Source: Methylotenera sp.
GTDB lineage: Bacteria; Pseudomonadota; Gammaproteobacteria; Burkholderiales; Methylophilaceae
Length of the DNA: 8,916 nucleotides
Assembly: GCA_027487055.1 (NCBI GenBank)
Contig: JAIYEJ010000203.1
Location: 1 to 8,916 of the forward strand
Reading direction: 5' to 3'
The notes beneath the pieces were generated by a model. The model was not told where the DNA came from, ran no database searches, and saw only the letters and a program-made list of their open reading frames with translations. This document shows positions 1 to 5,589 of this stretch, piece by piece. Numbering within the stretch: position 1 is the stretch's first letter; each line of letters starts with the position of its first letter. The translations under genes were made by a program, and so were the position numbers.

Positions 1-39
1 CTGTGCCAAGTACAAACGATTAATCTCGACAGTATTCTT

Positions 40-94
40 AAAAACCACTTTGCAACTTAATTATGAATTATATTAAGTTGTGAGTGGTTTTTTT
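40..94. terminator. Bidirectional intrinsic terminator overlapping the moaC 3' end
   Basis: A left arm AAAAACCACT (40-49) plus CAACTTAA (53-60) pairs with TTAAGTTG (73-80) plus AGTGGTTTTT (83-92). The only interruption is a small internal loop (TTG against TG). The plus strand leaves the stem into seven T (88-94) and the minus strand into five, so the structure should terminate transcription both ways. It would end moaC from the right and a gene entering from the left. The moaC stop codon (70-68) sits in the loop, so the last codons of moaC form one arm. Confidence 0.82.
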
Positions 95-565
95 GTTTAT
101 CCAATCACCAGATTTTCCGCCATTTTTTTCTAATAGTTTTATTTCTGTCATCACCATGCCGCGGTCAGCCGCTTTGCACATATCATAAATCGTGAGTAAA
201 CCAATATTTACCGCGGTCAGCGCTTCCATTTCAACGCCTGTTTGGCCTGTGGTCTCGCATGTGGCGGTGCAGGTAATGGCATAGGCAGCTTCATCCACCT
301 CAAATGTAATCGCTACCTTAGTTAATGCAATTGGGTGGCAAAGTGGAATTAAATCAGAAGTTTTTTTACTGGCTTGTATCGCCGCAATTCGAGCAATACC
401 AAGCACATCACCTTTTTTGGCGTTACCTTGCAAAATAAGCTTAAGCGTGGCGGGTAACATTTTTATTGTTCCGCTTGCAACTGCAATTCGCTTGCTTTTT
501 GGTTTATCGCCCACATCTACCATATGTGCTTGGCCGCTCTTGTCAAAATGTGTGAGTGTGCTCAT
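68..565 (-). CDS. moaC: MoaC, cyclic pyranopterin monophosphate synthase
   Basis: MoaC acts in the cytoplasm in molybdenum cofactor synthesis. With the radical-SAM enzyme MoaA it converts GTP, via 3',8-cyclo-7,8-dihydro-GTP, into cyclic pyranopterin monophosphate. The 165-residue product is full length (E. coli MoaC is about 161) and carries the family blocks DLIPLCHPIALT (71-82), GVEMEALTAV (110-119) and IYDMCKA (126-132). His77, Glu112, Asp128 and Lys131 fall at the E. coli active-site numbers, followed by the conserved GGKSGD (149-154). The ATG start is supported by AGGA nine bases upstream. No other moa or mog gene is visible, so moaC stands alone here. It is divergent from the M48 protease gene across an 80-bp gap, and its 3' end runs into a bidirectional hairpin. 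Nothing suggests damage. Confidence 0.96.
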   Translation of the reverse strand: MSTLTHFDKSGQAHMVDVGDKPKSKRIAVASGTIKMLPATLKLILQGNAKKGDVLGIARIAAIQASKKTSDLIPLCHPIALTKVAITFEVDEAAYAITCTATCETTGQTGVEMEALTAVNIGLLTIYDMCKAADRGMVMTEIKLLEKNGGKSGDWINKKTTHNLI

Positions 566-599
566 ACACTTAATTCCTATTAAACTAAATTTTACAAAA

Positions 600-605
600 T
601 ATAAT
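600..605 (+). promoter_or_regulatory. Candidate -10 hexamer for the bepA-soxYZ unit
   Basis: A perfect TATAAT lies in the 80-bp divergent spacer (566-645) and would place a transcript start about 30 nt before the protease ATG at 646. No convincing -35 box is found 16-18 bp upstream, and the spacer is AT-rich enough for chance TATAAT matches. A TATAAA at 622-627 is a second weak candidate. I could not pick a clear promoter for moaC on the other strand. Confidence 0.3.
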
Positions 606-645
606 ATTGCTGAACTAGAAGTATAAAATCGCTATCATAACAATA

Positions 646-2181
646 ATGAAATTAAAGCATATTTTAATTATAGCCCTGTTGGCTGCAAACGTTGCTTTTG
701 CAGAGAATACTGCCCAATCTGAATCGCCACTACTCGCAACAGAAAAGCCATCTTTATCTGGCAAACCACTTAGTACTAAGATTCCTGCCAATATTGAAAA
801 CAACCTGCCCGATTTAGGTGATGTATCGCAAACTGTACTCACGCCTCAAGATGAGCAGCGCATTGCCGAGCAGATTTTACGACAAGTCGCCGTTAGTGAT
901 GAAGTTTTGCAAGATGCAGAAGTAACAGATTATCTGCAATCGTTAGGTAACAGGCTAGCATCGGCAAGTGCGGATACAAGACAAAAATTTACCTTTTTTG
1001 TAGTTCGCGATAAATCTATTAACGCATTTGCAATGCCAGGTGGCGTGATTGGGGTGCATACTGGGTTAATGCTTGCATCTAACAGAGAATCAGAACTTGC
1101 AAGTGTGCTCGGTCATGAAATTGGTCATGTGACACAAAGGCATTTGGCTAGAATGCTGGCAAAGCAAAAAACGGATACATTCAAAAATATTGGTTCTATG
1201 GTACTAGCATTGTTGGTTTCGCGTGCTAATCCAGAGCTTGCAACGGGCGCCCTTGCAACGGCATCTGCAAGTGGAGTACAGCGGCAGTTAGATTACACGC
1301 GTGAACATGAGCGCGAGGCTGACAGGGTGGGATTGAATGTGTTAGATGCTGCGGGCTTTGATGTGAGGGGTATGCCCGCTTTCTTTACCACTTTGCAACG
1401 TGGCACAAGGTTTGCGGAAGGTAGCGCACCAAGCTTTTTGCGCACACACCCACTTAATGCAGAGCGTATTGCAGATGTGTCGAATCGTGTGGAGACAATG
1501 CCATATAAACAAGTTGTAGATAGTTTAGAGTTTAGTTTAGTGCGTGCAAAATTGCGCGCTGGCGATGATTTGGCGCAAGCTGCAATTGATCAATTTGAAG
1601 AAAATATTAAAGAAAGACGCTTTACGAATGAAATTTCTGAGCATTATGGTTTGGCGCTGGCCATGTTGCGTAAAAATGATTTAGCGGGTGCAAGCGCACA
1701 AGTGAAATGGCTTAAAATAAATGCGCCAAAAAATGCATTTATTGAGAACCTAGCCGCGCGACTAGAGGTTTCTAAAAATAACCTGCAAGCTGCTGCCAGC
1801 CAATATGCAAAGGCCATAGCGCAGTTTCCTAATCATCGTTCACTTATTTACGGTTATGCAGAACACTATTTAGCGAGCAATCAACCAGATAAAGCCATTC
1901 AACTGGTGCAACAAAAACAATCGCTTTATCCAGATGATCCATATTTTTATGATATTTTAGCTAAAGCTTATAACGCGAAAAATAAAAATCTGCAGCGCTT
2001 TCAAGCCCAAGCAGAATCGTATTACCGTAAATACAATCTTAAAAAGGCTATTGAACAAATGGAGTTTGCCTCAAAAGCAAAAGATGGTAATTTTTATGAA
2101 CATTCAATTGTCGATGCACGTTTAAAAGAATTTAAACGCTTGCTTGAAAATGAAAAATTAGCAGATGAAAGATTAGGTTGA
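646..2181 (+). CDS. bepA: BepA-like periplasmic M48 metalloprotease with C-terminal TPR domain
   Basis: This is a zinc metalloprotease of the BepA (YfgC) group. In E. coli, BepA acts in the periplasm on outer-membrane protein assembly (LptD, BAM) and degrades stalled substrates. Residues 1-19 form a signal peptide ending in AFA. The peptidase domain spans roughly 65-300, with HEIGH at 157-161, a likely third zinc ligand Glu222 in HEREAD (221-226), and THPLNAERIAD (267-277), whose His268 matches the BepA regulatory histidine. Residues from about 305 to 465 are helical TPR-like repeats. Length 511 is slightly above E. coli BepA (about 487). A small Ala/Gly/Ser-rich stretch (198-210) follows the active-site helix region. 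The start fits the signal peptide, but no Shine-Dalgarno is visible before it. The stop TGA shares its A with the soxY ATG, so the two are probably translationally coupled. The family is certain; equivalence to E. coli BepA is inferred. Confidence 0.9.
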   Translation: MKLKHILIIALLAANVAFAENTAQSESPLLATEKPSLSGKPLSTKIPANIENNLPDLGDVSQTVLTPQDEQRIAEQILRQVAVSDEVLQDAEVTDYLQSLGNRLASASADTRQKFTFFVVRDKSINAFAMPGGVIGVHTGLMLASNRESELASVLGHEIGHVTQRHLARMLAKQKTDTFKNIGSMVLALLVSRANPELATGALATASASGVQRQLDYTREHEREADRVGLNVLDAAGFDVRGMPAFFTTLQRGTRFAEGSAPSFLRTHPLNAERIADVSNRVETMPYKQVVDSLEFSLVRAKLRAGDDLAQAAIDQFEENIKERRFTNEISEHYGLALAMLRKNDLAGASAQVKWLKINAPKNAFIENLAARLEVSKNNLQAAASQYAKAIAQFPNHRSLIYGYAEHYLASNQPDKAIQLVQQKQSLYPDDPYFYDILAKAYNAKNKNLQRFQAQAESYYRKYNLKKAIEQMEFASKAKDGNFYEHSIVDARLKEFKRLLENEKLADERLG

Positions 2182-2687
2182 TGCGACTAGTAAACACAAA
2201 AATTAACTCAAAACTTAACCCAACTATAAAGCCAATTTTGGATACAAAGCGCAGGGCACTTTTAAGTGTCATGATGACTGCCTCGGTAAGTGCATTGCTA
2301 TTGCCTGTGAAAGCAATCGCGGCGATATGGAACAAAGCCGCTTTTGAGGCAACACAGCTGAATCAAGCGCAAAAAGACTTAGGCATTAGTGATGAGTTGC
2401 CAAGTCAAGAAATCGAAATCATCGCGCCAGACCGTGCAGAAAACGGCGCGATTGTGCAGGTGGAAATAAAAAGTCGTATTCCCCAAACAGAGGCCATTGC
2501 TATTTTTGTAGATAAAAATCCTACCGCACTGATCGGAAATTATATGTTCACCAATGGCGCTTTACCGCAGATCATAACGCGCATCAAAATGGCAGATACT
2601 TCAGATATAAAAATTGTGGTGAAAGCGGGTGATAAATATTATACAAATACAAAAAATGTAGTTGTGCTTGAAAACGGTTGTGGATAA
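2181..2687 (+). CDS. soxY: SoxY, thiosulfate oxidation sulfur-carrier subunit
   Basis: SoxY is the periplasmic subunit that holds the sulfur substrate on a C-terminal cysteine during Sox-type thiosulfate oxidation, as a heterodimer with SoxZ. The 168-residue product ends VVVLENGCG, so Cys167 is the penultimate residue, as expected of the SoxY swinging arm, although the usual Gly-Gly before Cys is Asn-Gly here. An N-terminal segment with twin arginine (TKRRALLS, Arg24-Arg25), a hydrophobic stretch (about 27-42) and AIAA (46-49) looks like a Tat signal. That matches the family's export as a folded dimer with signal-less SoxZ. I chose the ATG at 2181, which overlaps the TGA of the protease gene by one base, because it keeps the twin arginines; the ATGs at 2270 and 2273 would lose them. 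The mature part is the usual immunoglobulin-like beta domain. No soxA, X, B, C or D is in the window. Confidence 0.9.
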   Translation: MRLVNTKINSKLNPTIKPILDTKRRALLSVMMTASVSALLLPVKAIAAIWNKAAFEATQLNQAQKDLGISDELPSQEIEIIAPDRAENGAIVQVEIKSRIPQTEAIAIFVDKNPTALIGNYMFTNGALPQIITRIKMADTSDIKIVVKAGDKYYTNTKNVVVLENGCG

Positions 2688-2700
2688 AGCGAGTACAACT

Positions 2701-3015
2701 ATGGAAAACAACATGAAAATGCGCGCTAAGCTTAAAAGCGATATTACTGAAGTTAAAGTAATCATAAGTCACCCCATGGAAACGGGGCGCAAGAAAGATG
2801 ATTTCGGTGCAATAATGCCCGCACACTTTATACAACTTGTTACCGCAAGTTTAAATAATCTGCCCGTATTAGAAATGCAATGGGGTACTGGAATTTCAAA
2901 AAATCCATATTTAACATTTTATTTAAGCAACGCAAAAGTTGGAGATAATATAGTGGTTACTTGGTATGATAATTTTGGAGAAACAGGCACCGGTGAAATA
3001 TTAGTGACTAGTTAA
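2701..3015 (+). CDS. soxZ: SoxZ, thiosulfate oxidation carrier partner subunit
   Basis: SoxZ binds SoxY and lacks its own signal peptide, being exported with SoxY. The 104-residue product has the family start MKMRAKLKSDITEVKV (5-20), the block ISHPMETGRKKD and PAHFIQ. It ends in a beta-rich tail with WYDNFGETGTGEI, all typical of SoxZ, and there is no signal peptide. I prefer the ATG at 2701: it gives the usual four residues before the MRIRAK-like block, and it has AAAGCGAG with seven bases to the ATG, the same arrangement as before pepN. The ATG at 2713 (100 residues, GGA upstream) is a real alternative. It follows soxY after 13 nt and is the last gene of the unit; no clear T-tailed terminator follows. 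Confidence 0.92.
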   Translation: MENNMKMRAKLKSDITEVKVIISHPMETGRKKDDFGAIMPAHFIQLVTASLNNLPVLEMQWGTGISKNPYLTFYLSNAKVGDNIVVTWYDNFGETGTGEILVTS

Positions 3016-3034
3016 ATTTCATAAAACCTATAAG

Positions 3035-3088
3035 TAATTATTAGTATTATTTGATACACGAATGTTATGTGATAAATAATATTAATTA
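3035..3088. repeat. Long imperfect AT-rich inverted repeat downstream of soxZ
   Basis: TAATTA (3035-3040), TATTATTT (3045-3052), AT (3054-3055) and CAC (3057-3059) pair in order with GTG (3069-3071), AT (3072-3073), AAATAATA (3074-3081) and TAATTA (3083-3088). That gives 19 base pairs with small bulges around a 9-nt loop. No T run follows, so it is not a standard terminator. It may fold at the 3' end of the soxZ mRNA, or it may be chance in a region that is about four-fifths A/T. Confidence 0.4.
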
Positions 3089-3108
3089 AATAGTTAAATA
3101 TAATTAAA

Positions 3109-3137
3109 TTTACTTAATATTTAGTTATCTTTATAAT
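3109..3137 (+). promoter_or_regulatory. Probable sigma70-type promoter for ahpC
   Basis: TTTACT (3109-3114) and a perfect TATAAT (3132-3137) are separated by 17 bp, in an AT-rich stretch that could also act as an UP element. Transcription would begin near 3144, giving a leader of about 67 nt before the ahpC ATG. I looked for an OxyR-type site (four ATAG/CTAT elements at ten-base steps) in 3016-3210 and saw none that is convincing. Confidence 0.55.
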
Positions 3138-3146
3138 TCGGTCTTG

Positions 3147-3174
3147 CTTGATTCGCTCAGCTTGATTTACTCGG
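3147..3174 (+). repeat. Tandem 14-bp repeat in the ahpC leader
   Basis: CTTGATTCGCTCAG (3147-3160) is followed directly by CTTGATTTACTCGG (3161-3174), identical at 11 of 14 positions. It lies just after the predicted transcription start and before the Shine-Dalgarno AGGAG (3201-3205), and it is the least AT-rich part of the spacer. It could be a paired binding site for a regulator or part of the mRNA leader. The role is unknown. Confidence 0.55.
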
Positions 3175-3210
3175 CAATTTTTAAAAAACTTAATATCTTT
3201 AGGAGTCTAT

Positions 3211-3774
3211 ATGTCATTAATTAATACAGCAGTACAACCATTTAAAGCACAAGCTTTTCATAACGGGAAATTTATTGAGGTGACAGAAGCTAGTCTAAAA
3301 GGTAAATGGTCAGTGATTATTTTTATGCCTGCTGCATTTACTTTTAACTGCCCAACTGAGGTAGAAGACGCGGCTGACAACTATGCAGAATTTCAAAAAG
3401 CGGGTGCAGAAGTTTATATTGTCACCACTGATACCCACTTTTCACACAAAGTTTGGCATGAAACTTCACCAGCAGTTGGTAAAGCAAAATTCCCATTAGT
3501 AGGTGACCCAACGCACCAATTAACGCGTGCTTTTGATGTGCATATTGATGAAGAAGGTTTAGCATTGCGCGGTACTTTTGTGGTTAACCCGGAAGGCATG
3601 ATTAAAACGCTAGAAATTCACAGTAACGAAATCGCACGTGATGTAAAAGAAACATTACGTAAACTAAAAGCAGCACAATTTACAGCAAGTCACCCTGGCC
3701 AAGTTTGCCCAGCAAAATGGAACGAAGGTGCAGCGACTTTGACACCATCACTCGATTTAGTTGGCAAAATCTAA
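3211..3774 (+). CDS. ahpC: AhpC, alkyl hydroperoxide reductase peroxiredoxin subunit
   Basis: AhpC is a typical 2-Cys peroxiredoxin of the cytoplasm that reduces hydrogen peroxide, organic hydroperoxides and peroxynitrite, and is recycled by AhpF. The 187 residues equal the E. coli length. The peroxidatic site reads PAAFTFNCPTE, with Pro40, Thr44 and Cys47; Arg120 supplies the conserved active-site arginine. The resolving cysteine is Cys166 in HPGQVCPAKW (161-170), and the C-terminus LDLVGKI is conserved. The MPAAFTFNCPTE form and the EGLALRGTFVV block resemble Pseudomonas AhpC more than E. coli AhpC. The start is secured by AGGAG five bases before the ATG and by the family N-terminus MSLINT. 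It is followed after 114 nt by ahpF, with hairpins between that may keep AhpC more abundant than AhpF. Confidence 0.97.
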   Translation: MSLINTAVQPFKAQAFHNGKFIEVTEASLKGKWSVIIFMPAAFTFNCPTEVEDAADNYAEFQKAGAEVYIVTTDTHFSHKVWHETSPAVGKAKFPLVGDPTHQLTRAFDVHIDEEGLALRGTFVVNPEGMIKTLEIHSNEIARDVKETLRKLKAAQFTASHPGQVCPAKWNEGAATLTPSLDLVGKI

Positions 3775-3793
3775 GGTCATTTATGAGTTAAGT

Positions 3794-3818
3794 CGCTTTG
3801 AGACAGAATCTTAAAGCG
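3794..3818 (+). other. Stable hairpin in the ahpC-ahpF spacer, no T tail
   Basis: CGCTTTGAGA (3794-3803) pairs with TCTTAAAGCG (3809-3818) over ten base pairs, including one G-T wobble, around the loop CAGAA. An A run rather than a T run follows, so it is not an intrinsic terminator by itself. It begins 19 nt after the ahpC stop and could protect the ahpC 3' end against exonucleases or be an mRNA processing site. Confidence 0.55.
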
Positions 3819-3828
3819 GCAAAAAACG

Positions 3829-3856
3829 AGGCATTATTCAAAAGATAATGCCTTTT
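3829..3856 (+). terminator. Probable partial terminator (attenuator) between ahpC and ahpF
   Basis: AGGCATTAT (3829-3837) pairs perfectly with ATAATGCCT (3845-3853) around the loop TCAAAAG. A short T run (3853-3856), then A and three more T follow. The stem is moderately strong and the U tract is interrupted, which suggests leaky termination. ahpF starts only 32 nt later and has no clear promoter of its own after the hairpin. Confidence 0.6.
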
Positions 3857-3888
3857 ATTTACTGTTTGCATTTTAAAGAGAAACAAAA

Positions 3889-5472
3889 ATGGCACTCGAA
3901 GAAAGTATCAAAACCCAATTACAAACCTATTTACAAATGTTGCGTGAGCCCATTATTTTGGCTGAATCACTTGATAACAGTGCAGGTGCGAGCGAGATGC
4001 ACGATTTGCTCACAGAAATCGCCAGCATGTCAGATAAAATCACTCTGACACAAGAAGATAATGCACGTAAACCCTCATTTGCCGTTAAACGTGGTACAGA
4101 TCATAGCCAAGCCCAAAAGGCTGTTGGCGTGCGCTTTGCAGGTATCCCGCTTGGTCACGAATTTACCTCATTAGTGTTGGCGCTGTTGCATACAGGTGGT
4201 CATCCAATGAAGTTAGAACAAGAAAAAATAGACCAAATTGCTGCCATTGAAGGTGAGTTTCATTTTGAGACTTATGTGTCACTGACCTGCCATAACTGTC
4301 CAGATGTTGTGCAAGCCATGAATATGATGGCTGTGATTAACCCGAATATCACGCACGTGATGGTAGAAGGGGGCATGTACCAAGACGAAATCAAAGCGAA
4401 GGAGATTATGTCTGTACCCACCATTTACTTAAATGGCGAAGTGTTTGGTGCTGGCCGTATGGAGTTGGATGAAATCTTAGTCAAAATTGATACAGGTGCA
4501 GTGGCACGCGAGGCCAAAAAGTTAGATGAAAAAGCGCCGTATGATGTTTTGGTGGTGGGTGGCGGCCCTGCTGGTGCATCTGCTGCCATTTATGCGGCAC
4601 GTAAAGGGATTAGAACAGGTATCGTCGCCGAACGTTTTGGCGGTCAAGTGATGGACACATTGGGTATTGAAAACTTTATTTCGGTGAAAGAAACCGAAGG
4701 GCCTAAACTGGTCGCTGCTTTTGAAGAGCATGTGAAAAGTTATGATGTGGATATCATGAACTTGCAACGTGCCACCGCGATTGCTGAACCTGGTAAAGAA
4801 GGCAATAAAAATACCAGCTTAATTGAGGTTAAGCTTGAAAATGGTGCGGTATTGAAATCAAAAGCGGTGATTTTAGCTACAGGCGCGCGCTGGCGCGAGC
4901 TAAACGTGCCGGGAGAAAAAGAATACCGTGGCAAAGGTGTGGCCTACTGCCCGCATTGCGATGGCCCATTATTTAAAGGCAAACCTGTTGCGGTGGTGGG
5001 AGGTGGCAACTCTGGTGTAGAAGCGGCGATTGATTTGGCAGGTTTTGTTGCGCATGTCTCTATATTGCAATTTGATACAGAACTCAAAGCGGATGCAGTG
5101 TTGGTAAAAAAACTGCGCTCGTTAAATAACGTAACCATCATCACCAGTGCTCAAACCACCGAAATTACTGGCGATGGGCATAAAATGAATGGCCTAACTT
5201 TTACAGACCGTGTGACCGGTGAGAGTAAGCACTTACCATTAGATGCCGTATTTGTTCAAATTGGCTTGTTGCCTAATAGTGATTGGCTTAAAGGTACCTT
5301 GAATTTAAGTAAGTTTGGCGAGGTAGAAATTAATCACCATAATGCGACATCGTTACCAGGTGTGTTTGCGGCGGGCGATGTTACGACGACGCCTTATAAG
5401 CAAATTATTATTGCCATGGGAGAGGGCGCAAAAGCGGCCTTAGGTGCATTCGATTATTTAATTAGGCAATAA
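3889..5472 (+). CDS. ahpF: AhpF, NADH-dependent alkyl hydroperoxide reductase flavoprotein
   Basis: AhpF passes electrons from NADH through FAD and two disulfide centres to oxidised AhpC in the cytoplasm. The 527-residue product has the full architecture. An N-terminal double thioredoxin-fold domain (about 1-200) carries Cys134-His-Asn-Cys137 and the SVPT cis-proline loop (175-178). A thioredoxin-reductase-like part has GGGPAG for FAD (224-229), Cys354-Pro-His-Cys357, GGGNSG for NADH (371-376) and a second FAD motif GVFAAGD (491-497). All four redox cysteines are present. The start is the family MALEESIKTQLQ-type N-terminus, with AAAGAG upstream. It lies 114 nt after ahpC in the same direction and is closed by a strong terminator at 5491-5520, so it is most likely cotranscribed at a reduced level through the intergenic hairpins. 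Confidence 0.97.
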   Translation: MALEESIKTQLQTYLQMLREPIILAESLDNSAGASEMHDLLTEIASMSDKITLTQEDNARKPSFAVKRGTDHSQAQKAVGVRFAGIPLGHEFTSLVLALLHTGGHPMKLEQEKIDQIAAIEGEFHFETYVSLTCHNCPDVVQAMNMMAVINPNITHVMVEGGMYQDEIKAKEIMSVPTIYLNGEVFGAGRMELDEILVKIDTGAVAREAKKLDEKAPYDVLVVGGGPAGASAAIYAARKGIRTGIVAERFGGQVMDTLGIENFISVKETEGPKLVAAFEEHVKSYDVDIMNLQRATAIAEPGKEGNKNTSLIEVKLENGAVLKSKAVILATGARWRELNVPGEKEYRGKGVAYCPHCDGPLFKGKPVAVVGGGNSGVEAAIDLAGFVAHVSILQFDTELKADAVLVKKLRSLNNVTIITSAQTTEITGDGHKMNGLTFTDRVTGESKHLPLDAVFVQIGLLPNSDWLKGTLNLSKFGEVEINHHNATSLPGVFAAGDVTTTPYKQIIIAMGEGAKAALGAFDYLIRQ

Positions 5473-5490
5473 TTCAACAAATTAAAAATG

Positions 5491-5520
5491 CGGTTATCAA
5501 AACGGTAACCGTTTTTTTTT
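5491..5520 (+). terminator. Strong rho-independent terminator after ahpF
   Basis: CGGTTATC (5491-5498) pairs with GGTAACCG (5504-5511) around a five-base loop AAAAC, with one T-G wobble, and nine T follow directly (5512-5520). The stem begins 18 nt after the ahpF stop. An A run before the stem (5485-5488) gives it some strength on the other strand too. It ends the ahpCF transcript and isolates pepN. Confidence 0.9.
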
Positions 5521-5539
5521 GCTTATACTGTTTACAACT

Positions 5540-5568
5540 TTGTCACATTGCACTAGTCATAACAAAAT
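5540..5568 (+). promoter_or_regulatory. Candidate promoter for pepN
   Basis: TTGTCA (5540-5545, five of six matches to the -35 consensus) and CAAAAT (5563-5568, four of six) are 17 bp apart, just after the ahpF terminator and about 21 nt before the pepN ATG. The short leader still holds the weak Shine-Dalgarno AGCGAG. TTTACA at 5531 is an alternative -35 without a good partner. Confidence 0.38.
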
Positions 5569-5589
5569 CATATTAAAGCGAGTCACCAC

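Noticed and set aside
1..23. Possible 3' end of a plus-strand gene entering from the left (frame 3 ends VPSTND then TAA at 21-23)
   Set aside because: Only six codons are visible. The stop position before the plus-strand T-tailed hairpin is suggestive, but two other frames are also open past this point, so no gene can be supported.
1239..1270. Repeated CTTGCAACGG with GGGCGCCC inside the protease gene
   Set aside because: It encodes an Ala/Thr/Gly-rich low-complexity stretch in frame and is explained by codon repetition.
2662..2700. A longer soxZ starting at TTG 2662 inside soxY
   Set aside because: The added residues have no SoxZ resemblance, and the ATG at 2701 fits the family N-terminus and has an AAAGCGAG ribosome site.
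3016..3210. OxyR binding site upstream of ahpC
   Set aside because: No set of four ATAG/CTAT-like elements at ten-base spacing could be found; isolated ATAG matches are expected in such AT-rich DNA.
3330..3360. AhpC active site MPAAFTFNCPTE differs from the E. coli YPADFTFVCPTE form
   Set aside because: I recognise the same form in Pseudomonas-type AhpC, so it is a known subgroup and not a novelty.
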